NCBI GenBank assembly: GCA_026027325.1
Contig: JAMSLZ010000002.1
Span: 3,100,001-3,164,000 of the forward strand
Direction: 5' to 3'
Source: Actinomucor elegans
Lineage: Eukaryota > Mucoromycota > Mucoromycetes > Mucorales > Mucoraceae
DNA length: 64,000 nucleotides
In this document: positions 21,414-32,884 of the stretch, piece by piece
Position numbering within the stretch: the first letter of the stretch is position 1
Layout of the letters: each line of letters opens with the position of its first letter
Position numbers and translations under genes: made by a program
Notes under the pieces: generated by a model
What the model saw: only the letters and a program-made list of their open reading frames with translations
Told to the model about the DNA's origin: nothing
Database searches by the model: none

Positions 21414-23195
21414 ATGCCAACTGAAAAGTTTCCAAAGTGTGCAGCAAGCCTTAAGCAGAAGTGTATCACGGAAAAGTGCAGAAGAGACGCCGCTATTGGT
21501 GATGATTTATTAATGTCAAACTTTGAGTCTTGGTCAATACATGGTTTTATTGAGGAATACTTCTTGACGCACACCATCCATAATCCTAATGGAAGACATT
21601 TATATAATACGATTATAGCAGCTCTGGAAACTCTTAGAGACCATGATGATGTTCCCTCAACTTCGAAAAACTATATATCTAAAGTACGGAATTTTATTGG
21701 CCAAAAAAACGTGAAGCTTGAATTTTTAAAACAATATAAAGATATGGAAAGAAAAACAAGGCTAGAAGAATCTCAAAAAACTTTGGATCAAGAGGTGGAT
21801 ATTACAAGTAATGAGCTTGTTGAAGAGAACTTAGCAAATAGGAGCCGAAAGCGAAGATCTGGAGTACGGATTAGTTTAAGTGCTGGTTTTTTCAATGCTA
21901 TTAACTATGTTTTTGTATAGGGTGATGATGATGAAAATGATGCGCAGCAGAGGGTAAATCCCAACGCAACTGATAAAGTTTAAAAAAAAAGTACTGATTA
22001 TTATCATTTTTTAGGAACCTTTGAAAATAACTGTAAATGATAAAAAATACACTTTATGTACACCCAATACCCTCGTGTCTCCAAATACACCTTTGATTAA
22101 TACCGACAATTACTCAAAATTAGAACAACTCGCCGATGTTTGCCTCAGCTTCAACCAAACTCACGCTTCTCAAGAAACATATGATGAATATACCCATATC
22201 AATACCATTTTCGATAATAATGGTTCGTTAAAGACCATCCCGGGTTCGATTAATTTGTTTAACTCTATGGTGCAGTCTGACGGAGATGATTATTGTGATT
22301 ATCTCGCATTTATTAAATACGAGTCCAATAAGTTCAATCGTTTCATGAAGTTTGCCATGCTTGACTTTGCCATCAACTGTGAGCGTATCACCCCAATCCC
22401 TGTAAACGATGAAAGAACCATTTTTAGTGAAGTTATTATACCTTTGTTTAAGTATTTTGGGAATATAACGAAACTAATATCTTTTCGCTGGCAAGTTTTC
22501 TTTAATTAATCGAAGATCTTAACTTAATATTTACATTTTATATCATCTTTGTTCTATAAGGGGAGAAAAAAAAGACAGGGATGCATCGACAGTGTTATTT
22601 TATGTCAATGAGGGTAAAGTAGATACAAAGTTATTGGATGGCATTGGCGAGGCATGCCATGGGAATAGTTGCCTTGTTGTCGAGTCCTCTGGGAAAGTAT
22701 TTTATTAGTCCATATTATATAATGGGTAACTAAATACTTCGTGTTTAGTTTCAGTTCGATACAGGATATCACACACACACAAGAAGATACTATCAAGAAT
22801 ATAACCAGTGCCACCAACATACTATTAAATATAATGTGCAAGTATAAAAAGGCTTCAAAAACCAATTTAATGAAATTGAAGGCATTCTCCATCCACGAAA
22901 TACAAAAGAAAATAACACTAGTACAGTATTCAAAGAAGGATGACTTCTCATGGAAAGTTATTGAATGTGGTACCGCCGATATTCCACTCACTTTCAAAGA
23001 AAGAAAAAAGATGATCAAAGTATTTGAAATGTTTGCCTTTTTATACGTATGTTTTTATAATAGTTATTGTTATTTATTAATTTCCTTTCTTATTTTACTA
23101 TATTTTTGCAAAAGAATATACTTAATGAACAGAAAGACTTAGTTGAAGTAATTGAGGAGGAAAGCCTGGGACTCAATATTACTGATAACACATAG
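21414..23195 (+). CDS. Mucorales-type hypothetical protein, apparently frameshifted
   Basis: Six exons: 21414-21863, 21921-21953, 22015-22490, 22561-22696, about 22755-23046, 23115-23195. Landmarks: HGFIEEYFLTHTIHNPNG early, a basic KRRS patch, ERTIFSEVIIPLFKYFG, LLDGIGEACHGNSCLVVESS, THTQEDTIKNITSATNILLN, and FKERKKMIKVFEMFAFLY near the end. I recall this layout (an ESSG block, then HTxEDTIK, then a WxxxFE-type end) from an expanded family of unknown function in Mucor and Rhizopus. The third intron needs a GC-AG donor (GCAAGT at 22491) to join W with GEKKDR. At the fourth junction exon 4 ends in phase 0 while the downstream frame requires two more bases, most simply a missing CA unit in the (CA)n run at 22770-22781. 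So the allele may be broken, or the assembly wrong. No membrane segment or signal peptide. Confidence 0.65.
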
Positions 23196-25604
23196 TAATG
23201 ACATTATTGTTTATTCATGTACTCATTTATTTACAGCTTTTAATGCTCCGATATATAGTTATATATCATATAGTATTTACCATAGCAAAATACATCCTCT
23301 ATAAATATAAAATGAACTTAAAGAAATTCATATGAAATTGAAATGGGCATCGCTGACATAAAGAACATTTTATGTTTTCTTTAATTTATAAAGTGATAAA
23401 AAAAACTTTTTTTTTTTTTTTTTTTTTAACTACTTCTTTAACTTAAGTGCTTATTAAGTTAATAGTAATAATAGTATATATGTTACATATATCACTAAAA
23501 AATAATGCACAAAAATGTCATCTTCACGTTCCATAAAAAATGGAAATTGATAAATTTTGATTTGAAGGCTTGCCTTAGGATTTTCTCTGAAACGGATCAT
23601 TTTTATTATATCTATATTTCTCGGTCGATTTAAACTTAATTTCGCATCCGATAACCGGTACATGTTCACAATGAATTTCTTTATCTATTAGAATCATTAC
23701 TTGACTGATCTATTATGTTTGCATTGGTTTTTATGATTGGTTATAAAAGACACACATTCCTGCGATATATAGTTTACACATAATTACTTGCAGAGTATAC
23801 TATATTAATTGAACCGTAGTTTTAGCAGGCTCAGTAACTTCCGAACATACAATGATCATTAGATGCTACATTAAATCAAATCCAGTAGAAATGTTTATAG
23901 CATTAGGAAGCACAAGCCCCTAACTAAGATTGCCGTTGTACACCCAATATCAAATGATTAACTGGCCATAGTTGTACTTTTATCCATCATTTTCAGTTAT
24001 ATTGCGCTTTTTGAGGTAGATGTTATCCTGCTAAACTGATTTTTTAAGCAGTAGATTCACTTGAAGCGTATATTGAATGAGAAATACCATTCACCAATAC
24101 AATTAACATCTGATTATACCTATTTTTTTCGGTTCATCTCGGTCTAAGAAAGCATGCTTTGACTAGTACACATTTGGAATTAACTGATGTATCTACTAGA
24201 GCTATTATTTGATGGTGGTGCTATGAATTTATTAAGGTTGATAATGGTCTTAATGAGTTACATATAAGCATATCTGTTAGCAATAACTACAATGTAATGC
24301 GATCCCTTTTAATATAGTAACGCCTACTCTAATTGGCTGTTTTTGGTATTTTACCAATATTGCTCTTGATTCCCAGCTATATATACGATACATCTTTCGC
24401 TTCAACCATCCGTACAACTTATTCATCAGACAAACACCGCGCCATTAAACAAACTGTGATAGAAATACAATACAGCGTACCTAAGTAGAAAAATTCTTGT
24501 TAGATTTTAGATTTCAAATGAGAGTTGAAAACAGGCCTTATCAATCATTTTAAACATATAAAAAGTTTGATTCAAAGAAACCTAGTTGCTCAATGTATTA
24601 TGATATATACATCAATGTATTTATAAACTATACCTTCACATGTTGCGTATGCATTTCAAGTAGACAGTATCGAGCTTCGAAAGGATGCCCCTTTGGTATG
24701 CCCTTTTAAATTTTCTCTGGAGTTGTTGCATTTGTTTGCTATTGTATTTCTCAACCAATCTCGAGCAAATAACACAATATCAGTTCTTCATATCCAGAAT
24801 GAAACACATAGCCTATCGGTTCTTTTTTTCATGAAGGCACAACCAGCATATTATACTGTTCAGAATAATGCATTATGTCTTTTATCCCATTATTTAGTCC
24901 GAATGCTTCAGCCTTAATGATCCCCTTATTCACATTTATTAATATATTCCATTATCTTCAATATATACACGTTGAGTATATTGAACTGTTTAGATACATT
25001 GAGAATTCATGAAAATATTCTCATATAAACTTGTTTGTACTCAACGATACAGTTCACATGATATGATTCATGTTCCAGAGAAGCAACCCATACACTCTTA
25101 ATTTTGCTCAAATTTAGATGCTATATGTTTGTCCTCAACCAATTAATACGACACAGAAGTTTATGTTGAAAGATTGGGAACAAGTATTCAGCATGAAAGT
25201 GCATCATGATTGTATTATTCAGCATTGCGGCCTTTAAATGCGTCGTTCACCAACTTTGGGTCTATTTGCGTACCAAGTAACAAGACTATTGCTTGATGAT
25301 TCTGATGACCTGGGCAACTGTAAGCCGCGAGATAGTATATATAGTATACAATTTTGCAATACACCACGATAAATGACGAATTTTGGTGTCTGAGCTTTAT
25401 GAAATAGGGTTTATCCTATGGCCATTAGTTAGAAACTTCCATCATTTTATTATCATTGACGAAATTATTCAGCGTATTATTCAGCAAGCAACGGTTCGGA
25501 GTATCTTTCCCCGGATTTATCCTATAAAAGACGTCGCGTCGCGTCTCTTTTTTCTTTTCCATATCAACAACGAAAAAACATTTTTCTTTGAACTAAAATA
25601 TACA
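23196..25604. other. Intergenic region
   Basis: No supported gene. Minus-strand frames near 23454-23696 look weakly protein-like (for example MYRLSDAKLSLNRPRN) but are short and switch frame. Contains a T21 run and a diverged dispersed-element copy at about 24131-24198. Confidence 0.45.
24131..24198 (-). repeat. Dispersed ~60-bp element, diverged copy 4
   Basis: Minus strand reads AGATACATCAGTTAATTCCA ... GTACTAGTCAAAGCATGC ... AGACCGAGATGAACCG; order and spacing are kept but many bases differ. Confidence 0.45.
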
Positions 25605-26450
25605 ATGGCTTCCTCAGGTAGTATTGCAGACAATGGAAGGTTTGGATGAAGTATACTTACACATATTTCAGATAAAATCACTTTTTACAACGCTGTCATC
25701 TGCCCCTACGCTCAACGTGCAGCTATCGCTTTAAGAGAAGTCGGCGCTAATTTCGAAACTGTCAATATTGATCTGCAAAACAAGCCTGATTGGTATAAAG
25801 ACATTAACCCCGAGACAAAGGTCCCTGCTTTGACTGTTGAAGGTCAAAACCTTGCTGAATCTTTGGTCATTATCGAGTATATCAACGACCGTTTCCCCGA
25901 GAAAAAGTAACGTCACACCAAATTAGTTATATATTGTCTTATACTCAATCCATAATAGTTTATTGCCCAAGGAACCTATCAAGCGCGCCAACATTCGATT
26001 CGCCATTGAGTATTTTGCATCCAAGGTCAATGCTGACTTTTTTAAATTCATATTCAATACTTCTGCTGAGAATGCTCGTGCCGATTTCGAAAAGAACCTC
26101 AATGCTGATTTGACTCGCGTATGTAACTAAGTGAACAATACCTTTAGAGTGTTATTCATGCTTTTATTTTCTAGTTTAACCAACTTTTACTTCAACAATC
26201 TGCTACCGGTCCCTACTTCCTCGGAAACGAATTTTCTTTAGCTGATGTTGCAATTGCTCCTTTCTTTTTGCGTATTAATGGTTTCCTCAAGATAGCTTTA
26301 AAGGGATTTGAATTTGAAGCTGTCAAGTCTAACCCTAGACTTGCTGAATTTATTGAGGGTATTTCAAACAGACCTAGTGTCAAGGAAACCTATATTGGCG
26401 ATAAAGAGTACTTTGAAGCCTTGGTCAAAAGATTTAACTTGAAATTTTAA
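25605..26450 (+). CDS. Glutathione S-transferase, omega/Cys-type
   Basis: Four exons (25605-25617, 25672-25906, 25959-26118, 26175-26450) give 227 aa. The first exon is only 13 nt (MASS + 1 nt). The thioredoxin-like N-domain has ITFYNAVICPYAQRAAIAL with a CPYAQR active site, so the catalytic residue is Cys as in omega or lambda GSTs (dehydroascorbate reductase and thioltransfer activity), not Tyr or Ser. Then ETKVPALTVEGQNLAESLVI gives the cis-Pro VPAL and the ES glutathione contact. The all-helical C-domain contains GPYFLGNEFSLADVAIAPFF, the usual GST-C N-capping motif. Cytosolic; no targeting signal. Start follows a strong ACAATGG context. Confidence 0.93.
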
Positions 26451-26629
26451 GATTGATACCCCTAACACCTTGTTAACAGCGCATTTTCAATTGAACATTT
26501 GATATATCTTGTTTAATAAAAAAAAAAATTGTTTTTGTTTCAATATTATCCTGGAGTTTTGATTTACTAAGTAATATTATCAACCACACAGTTCCATACT
26601 GCAATATCACTCAATTACAAGTCCTTCAA

Positions 26630-27359
26630 ATGGGCAAAAAGGTATGTAAAACAATAGGCTAACCGAACTTGTTTATTGACAATACCAGTAAAGCTTGATA
26701 ATTAACATATAATTCAACAATTGAACTAGATGCAGCAACTTGTTCTGAATATTTGCTACTAATCCGATGTGACATTTGACCAACGTCTGTATAGGCATCT
26801 AAGGATGATTAGCTTATCATGCTAATTTCAAATTATGAGGTATCATAGAGAAATAAATTATCTTGCAAATGGTAACAGCACTTTGTTATGGGTGGCGCGC
26901 AACGTGTATAACTTACTGGCCAATGAAATCGGTATGTTTGAATATCAACGGCTTCCTAGTTCATCAGCTTAATTTGTTAGTGTTTGTCCCCTACTAGATG
27001 GTTTTTACCTACAGACGCTCTATTTCATATTGATCCATCCGTTGTCGCCTATTATGGAGGCAATTAGGATTTGCTTGCGTCTTCTCCAAACACTATTCTT
27101 AAACAAGAATACTCGGCATTTCGTCCTATTACTTGCGACGAGTTACAGATAGTTGCTGCTTCGTTCGTTATACAAATTCAACCGTATGTGTTACGTAGCA
27201 GGAATAAAGATAGGCTGATCATCTTATAAGAGACCGAGAAAGTTCAGAATAAAGTTACGACGTGCCGATCTTTTTATTGTACCTGCTGCTGTTGACGCTG
27301 CAGATCGTGAGAGTCGTCAAAAGAATGCTTATACACAAATTCTGGAGAGCTTGTTTTAG
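26630..27359 (+). pseudogene. Degenerate gene of unknown family
   Basis: Good coding pieces in splice-like order: ATGGGCAAAAAG then GTATGT; NGNSTLLWVARNVYNLLANE ending at ATC G then GTATGT; DALFHIDPSVVAYYGGN then an in-frame TAG, then DLLASSPNTILKQEYSAFRP and TCDELQIVAASFVIQIQ; finally ADLFIVPAAVDAADRESRQK ending ...ILESLF and TAG. A dispersed element (26728-26790) sits between the first two pieces. The TAG after YYGGN and unclear junctions suggest decay, although an unusual intron cannot be excluded. Family not recognised. Confidence 0.4.
26728..26790 (+). repeat. Dispersed ~60-bp element, copy 5
   Basis: Reads AGATGCAGCAACTTGTTCTG ... CTACTAATCCGATGTGACAT then TTGACCAACGTC, a close match to the consensus. 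It lies within the degenerate gene. Confidence 0.75.
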
Positions 27360-27654
27360 TAAAGATCATAACTTTAATTATGCTTTCTACTGTACATATG
27401 ATAAATTGGACCATGAACGCAGTCTATTCTAATAAACAAGGAAACCGAGATCGAGGAATTTAGTTTAAAGGAAACTAGCACGGAGAATTAAGACAAGTAG
27501 GCAAGTGAGTAAATAGATAACTAAGTAGCTAGATGATTTTGTAGGCTGTACAGAAAATAAGAAACTTGGACAGAATTTCTTATACGATCTTTAGCTTGTC
27601 ATGGGTAATTAAAAAAAAAACCTCGAGCGAAGACTTTTGATAGTTGTTACAGCG

Positions 27655-27687
<33 letters not shown>

Positions 27688-27795
27688 GGTAGATGATAGA
27701 TGCCTTTTCAACCTTACATTCTTTTCGAGTTTATGGAATTTGCATTAACGCATAGCACGAAACCAGCAATCTAAGACACATGTACTATCACTTGC

Positions 27796-28153
27796 TGAAA
27801 TGCTCAAGCTTAAAAAAGAGAGAGACACCTTATATCCAGAAGGAACACATGTCAGACAATTAATATAGTTTACTTGGTATATAATGCACACATGTTCGAG
27901 AAATAAACATTTTTCTCTAGAATCGCAAGCTACAAGTAGGCGAATCGACCGAGAATCACACGATATAAGAGCTTTGGAGGTTACTGATAAGCATACAATT
28001 GCAGAGTTAGAGTTTATACTAAGTCAAATGACACCACTTGCAACCGAACACAGCGATCTACATAGCGCAATAATGAAGACGCGTCTTATACATTCTCCAA
28101 AAGAGCATAAATTAAATATTTCTCGGATCCCTTGGGATTTCTGTAAGCCATAA
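27796..28153 (+). pseudogene. Coiled-coil coding fragment
   Basis: One frame reads LAEMLKLKKERDTLYPEG ... RQLI-TAG-FTWYI, then continues through an 89-codon open stretch including SRRIDRESHDIRALEVTDK and TIAELEFILSQMTPLATEHS and ends KLNISRIPWDFCKP. Charged heptad-like sequence with a single in-frame TAG suggests a decayed gene; the open part alone could also be a small gene starting at 27884. No family recognised. Confidence 0.3.
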
Positions 28154-28287
28154 TTATCGAGAAAGCTCCTACTTTCTTTAGTGTTTAACCCTTCTTTTTG
28201 ACTCGGTTCCCATTTCGACTTTCAAAGTACTCATATTCTAAACCTCGGCTCTTCTTTCTTTTTTTTTTCTTTTTCTTTACAACTGTT

Positions 28288-29631
28288 ATGCTTGCATTAA
28301 ACCATCTAAAATCTAAGCCCAAAATGAATACTGTTGATAATGATTGTCCGAGATTTCGACCTTTTGTCTCTTCCACACATCGTATCAAGGTCAAAAAGGC
28401 CAACTATACAACTTCATTAGATCCAAGAGGGCACATTCCAGGTAGAATTTCGACATATTAGAGTAAACCTTTGTACTGATATGTTTACAGTGTATGAATA
28501 CCTCATTAATGGACAGTCAATAATGTGGGATAGAGAGTCAGGTAACGTTTGAAATGAATGATTTGCCGTATTCATGTCCCTTACCTTTCCCGTTGAATTC
28601 TAAACCAGGTTATGTTCATTTTACCGGCATCTGGAAATCACTAGGCAACTCTAAAGCCGACATTGTAAAGATGGTGGACTCTAACCCCGAATTACAAGTC
28701 AAAAAGATTCGTGGAGGTTTTCTCAAAATACAAGGCACTTGGTAATCCAATGGATAGCGTAGCCATTGACACAGATAATTAATGCATTGTGTATAGGATG
28801 CCTTATGATCTGGCATATATCCTTTGCAAAAGAACGTCCTGGATGATTCGTAAAGAATTAGTAGCCATATTCGGTCCACGCTTTATCAATGACGTTCTTG
28901 ATCCTACACATCCGGAATACGGTTGTCTCTTACTAGATCCAAAGAAAGCCCTGAGGATGGGAAACCGCCGTAGCGGCTATGCAACCATGCGCCAAGCAAA
29001 TCATCCATATAGACGCGACTTTATGCGTAAAGCAAAGGCCACTCCACCTCGTCTTGCTCGAACCAACAGTAAAAAGGCTACTAACAAGACTATTTCTCAT
29101 CGAATGTCTTTATCAAGTCTTTTGAACTCATCAAACGAACCTCGTGGCTTAATGAAATGCGGCCTTGAGATGGAATTAGATCAAAGACAAGAAGAAATAA
29201 CTCGGAAGTCCTTTTCAGAATCACCCAACACGACACCTTCGCCTACATTTCGCGTAGCGCCCTCTTTCCCTCTGATTGATTGGACACAGCAAGAGAGTAC
29301 TATCGAGAACAAACAGCGGCTATTACCGCCTATCTTTACTGATCATCCATTGATGCGACGTGCATCTGAGCCTCGTATCACGCCTATTTACAGCCCATCA
29401 TGTAGCAGCAGCCAATCCTGGTCACCTGTTTCTCCTGCGCAAGAGTCAATGTCAAGCTCACCTACAACCATGAATGACAAAGACATTATTGACACAATCA
29501 ATGCTACGATTCTCTTGCAGCGATTGTCTCAAGATGATGGAGCACGTCCCTTTAAACCAATGCATTTAAATTCTATCCCTAGCAAAGTGATGATTGGGAA
29601 TCAAGAATTTAGAATCAGTTGGAACAATTGA
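28288..29631 (+). CDS. Xbp1-like APSES/KilA-N transcription factor
   Basis: Four exons (28288-28441, 28491-28541, 28609-28741, 28797-29631) give 390 aa. After an N-terminal basic block the DNA-binding APSES domain covers about residues 50-150. Landmarks are SIMWDRESGYVHFTGIWKSL, then IRGGFLKIQGTWMPYDLAYI, then SWMIRKELVAIFGPRFINDV, ending near PEYGCLLLDP. The order (IMWD ... ITGG/IRGG ... QGxWMP ... IFGPxF ... PEYG) is that of the Xbp1 branch, yeast stress and quiescence repressors, rather than Swi6/Mbp1. There are no ankyrin repeats. The C-terminal 200 residues are disordered, Ser/Pro-rich, with several SP/TP sites. Likely nuclear sequence-specific regulator. An in-frame ATG 12 codons later (28324) is an alternative start. 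Confidence 0.87.
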
Positions 29632-30114
29632 GCCCTTTATTTTACTGTATATAATTATCTACTCTATATATCACGCTGATGAATTAAATAAGATGTCTAG
29701 TAGAGCATAGGCATCCTTGATACATACACTGCAACATGTTTCTCTCCTGCATCATGTCAATCAACAAAACTGTTTATTTGTTTTTTTTTTTTTTTTTTTT
29801 TGGAAGCGCACAGAGTCTCCAAAGAATGAACTGAATTCTTCATGGTTTATTGAGCTTAAACTAGAATATCAGTCACAAATCTCTAGTAAGTAAGTTTCAA
29901 GTAAAACTGAGATTCTTCTTTTTTTTTATACCGAGCTTACAAGATCTTTTTGATATGATTACAAAAAACTTTAACCGCGAGCTTCGTTTCCTGCAAAAGA
30001 AAGACCGAGGTAGTTACACGGCGGCTACTGAAATATAATACTTTACCACTAATAATCCTTTCAATGGGTATCGCCTAATTATAGTCTTTTTTTCTTCTTT
30101 TACTTCTATTATAT
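29632..30114. other. Intergenic region
   Basis: T21 run at 29781-29801 and pyrimidine-rich sequence before the next start; no gene. Confidence 0.5.
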
Positions 30115-32076
30115 ATGACAAAAGATACCAATTTATACAGTATTCCTACTGAAATATGGCAAGCTATTTTTACAGAGCTCTCACTGAAAAACAGATTTAC
30201 GTGCCAGTATATTTGCAAGGCTTGGTATCTTCCAGCAAAGCGCACCTTTCTCGAACATGTCACCCTCCAAACAGTTTACGATGTGGAGCAGTTTCTTGAA
30301 TGCTTCCTCAACTACGCTGAGCCGTCTTCTTTTGGATTCATCAAACAGCTTACAATTGGCCATACTTACACCATGCCCAGGCGATCTCGACTGCACCTGA
30401 AATCCGAAGCAGTATCGAAACTGATACACTACTTTCCCAATATCCAACAGCTTGAAATCTCGGATAACTGTATTGATTTGACCTATTTCACCAAATCAGA
30501 GACGATTGCTGCCATGATAAAACATTGGCCTTTATTACATAGTTTTCGCGTGAACCGAGTACTGATACAGGCAGAAAAACGACAAATTTACTTGGAAACG
30601 GTTTATCAACTGCGGCACTGTATGACAAGGCTGGCTTTATATAAGATGGATAACCCTGCTCTCTTTGTCTCGTCGTTTCCTCAGTTACGATATTTGAACA
30701 TTTTGCCTCAGGATGGGATGGCGAATATGCAAGATTGTCTGGGTATTCTTGAGTGCGCACAGCCGCTCGAATCCTTGAGTGTCTTTACTAAACAAAGCGA
30801 TACTGAGTCGTTTTTCGAAAAATACCAACAGAACAGAACGATCAGCCTACAACAAGCGCTGGAGCATCGTTTGGCGGCCATCAAGACATTGACACTCACC
30901 ACTAATTCATTTTGTGTGAATACTATGCATTTTATTACGCAGTATATGACTGGATTATCGCACTTAACAATGGGATTCGTAACTAACAGCATAGACAAAT
31001 GGAGCCTCCAGCAACGCATCTGTTTCAAGGATGAACTTTTAAACTTTCTGTGCCAGCGGAAAAATTACTTGATTTTACGAATCAAGTTTCATTACAACGA
31101 CGAAAACCATCAGTATACTCGCTCAATCATTGATAAGCACTTTCATTTGAAAAGCGACTTGCATGCACAGACATTGGATCGGCAGCTTCATCTTGTATGC
31201 TTCAACAACCACTTAGAATTTGGTTCCATATATAACAATGCGCTAGCAAGTGAATCCAAATGCTCTCTTGAACTCAGATCTGAAGATATCAGTGCCAAGA
31301 TAATACGACGTACTGCTACATTGACGCACCTTTACGAAAAGACATGTTCTGAAGACATACTTGAAGCATTAAGCTATACTGTGATCATCAAGGATATCAA
31401 TAGACTTATTTTTGATATGTCCAACATATGCATCTTGGCGGAAGAGATGTCGGGCTTGTTTGCAAAGGTGCTAAAGCACTTGTCTCAAGTGAACGCCATT
31501 TCCGTTTATATACCGCGCAATTACCAACATCTAAACTTGTTTCAAGAGGATAATTGCACATATGATCAGGTGAATACGCTTGAAATTAAAAGTGCTAGTC
31601 TAGAGCCTTTGAGCCAGGATACGCTGCACTGTGCTTCCGTCATGTTTCCTCGTCTCAAATATGTATCATTGTGGACTCCCTGTGGGCATTGGCTGCCAGA
31701 GAAAAATACGTTTGTGGTGGATATGCGTACAGCAAGCATTGAACATTTACATTTAGATGCAACTTCATTGCGCACAAAAGTGCTCCATCAAAGGCCACAA
31801 CAGTTGCTAAAAGATGCATTCTTTGTGCTACAAGTGAGGGAATCGTATTATCGCATTTCACTTGATTATTTGCGAATCGTCAAGCTTGAGAAATCAGGTA
31901 TCGCTGATTTATTAACATCGAATGATGCGTATATCACAGTACAGCTCGTGCTTAAACGTCTCGACTTCCTTACCTTGTATTTACATGAGGAGGTTTTCCG
32001 TGATACTGATCCACTCTTTACCAGTTTGGATAAACACAAAATGATCCAATCTTCGCTGTTGTTTTCAGAACAGTAG
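30115..32076 (+). CDS. F-box protein with degenerate leucine-rich repeats
   Basis: Intronless 653-aa ORF. An F-box is at the N-terminus (IPTEIWQAIFTELSLKNRF then TCQYICKAWYLPAKRTF, about residues 9-45), the segment that binds Skp1 in SCF ubiquitin ligases. The remainder is a long array of weak leucine-rich units (for example PNIQQLEISDNCIDLTYF, FPQLRYLNILPQD, FPRLKYVSLWTP) that would form the substrate-binding solenoid. Many such F-box/LRR proteins of unknown target exist in Mucorales. No membrane segment or nuclear signal is obvious. Absence of introns contrasts with nearly all neighbours. Start chosen because the F-box begins eight residues later and a pyrimidine tract precedes it. Confidence 0.87.
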   Translation: MTKDTNLYSIPTEIWQAIFTELSLKNRFTCQYICKAWYLPAKRTFLEHVTLQTVYDVEQFLECFLNYAEPSSFGFIKQLTIGHTYTMPRRSRLHLKSEAVSKLIHYFPNIQQLEISDNCIDLTYFTKSETIAAMIKHWPLLHSFRVNRVLIQAEKRQIYLETVYQLRHCMTRLALYKMDNPALFVSSFPQLRYLNILPQDGMANMQDCLGILECAQPLESLSVFTKQSDTESFFEKYQQNRTISLQQALEHRLAAIKTLTLTTNSFCVNTMHFITQYMTGLSHLTMGFVTNSIDKWSLQQRICFKDELLNFLCQRKNYLILRIKFHYNDENHQYTRSIIDKHFHLKSDLHAQTLDRQLHLVCFNNHLEFGSIYNNALASESKCSLELRSEDISAKIIRRTATLTHLYEKTCSEDILEALSYTVIIKDINRLIFDMSNICILAEEMSGLFAKVLKHLSQVNAISVYIPRNYQHLNLFQEDNCTYDQVNTLEIKSASLEPLSQDTLHCASVMFPRLKYVSLWTPCGHWLPEKNTFVVDMRTASIEHLHLDATSLRTKVLHQRPQQLLKDAFFVLQVRESYYRISLDYLRIVKLEKSGIADLLTSNDAYITVQLVLKRLDFLTLYLHEEVFRDTDPLFTSLDKHKMIQSSLLFSEQ

Positions 32077-32243
32077 AAGGAGGCTAGAATATATTCAAAT
32101 AAATGTTTTGTACCTATGTGAAATCATTTTCAAAGGTTGAATGCTATCTAAAGCCACTCAAACGGAGCATATCAATGGTGGCATCCTTTTCAGCCTTTTC
32201 ATTTATCATTGCTGTGAATATCACTAAAGACTGACAGGCGAAA

Positions 32244-32704
32244 TGGACAGAAACACTGTTCTCAAATTGAAAGATCCAACCAATAGAACCACCGGTATTT
32301 TAGTATCAACATTTACAGATGTATCATCGAGTATTTATTCAATTACTGGTTTCTTTTGAAGATTTGTGTATCATCCGGAATAACTCAACTTCTTTTTAAC
32401 AACAATATCGAGTTTTAGGGAAGAAAACAAAAGTTAATGGCTTTTCAAAGAGAAACAAGTGCGCTTGCCCTGAATAATCTTCAAGGACACTTATCGAGAG
32501 AACCTGATGGATTACATATTAGCATCTCCACCAACAAAGTTTTAATAGATCTAGATTGGGTTTGCTAAAGTTTTCCGAATATGCTCATCTTATATAATAA
32601 ATTTCCTAGGATTGCATAAACTAAAGCAACTGATAAAACTTTTAGGTCAAACACAAGGCATGATGCACTCTATAATATTCTACAAAGTCAATGAAGCTAT
32701 TTAG
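32244..32704 (+). pseudogene. Protein-like fragments, possible gene relic
   Basis: MDRNTVLKLKDPTNRTTGIL and STFTDVSSSIYSITGFF (stop near 32359) are followed by ATG at 32437 giving MAFQRETSALALNNLQGHLS and STNKVLIDLDW, then in another frame FLGLHKLKQLIKLLGQTQG and IIFYKVNEAI ending at TAG 32702-32704. Splice junctions that would join these in phase could not be found, so it is called a relic. Family unknown. Confidence 0.3.
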
Positions 32705-32823
32705 TTGGATCATACTTTTAAATTTTTTCTCATTCGAATGGGACACTTCATTAAAGGGAGTTTACTGAAACTATGAAGAGCGAACTTGTTTTCTCCATGT
32801 GTAGATCTCTTTCTTTTTTTTTT

Positions 32824-32884
32824 GATCAATTGTCAAATATTGCATCTAATCATTATCCCATGTTCAGATTGATCTACTGCATTT
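32824..32884 (-). repeat. Dispersed ~60-bp element, copy 6
   Basis: Minus strand reads AAATGCAGTAGATCAATCTG, then AACATGGGATAATGATTAGA, then TGCAATATTTGACAATTGAT; consensus order kept. Confidence 0.55.

Larger units (their letters stand above)
26451..28287. other. Region with gene relics
   Basis: Between the GST and the APSES factor. Holds a dispersed-element copy, two stretches that look like decayed genes (listed separately) and a T29 run (27659-27687). No intact gene supported. Confidence 0.5.

Noticed and set aside
23454..23696. Two overlapping minus frames with protein-like look (MYRLSDAKLSLNRPRN; MILIDKEIHCEHVPVIG)
   Set aside because: They overlap the same bases in different frames, so at most one can be real, and neither connects to further exons.
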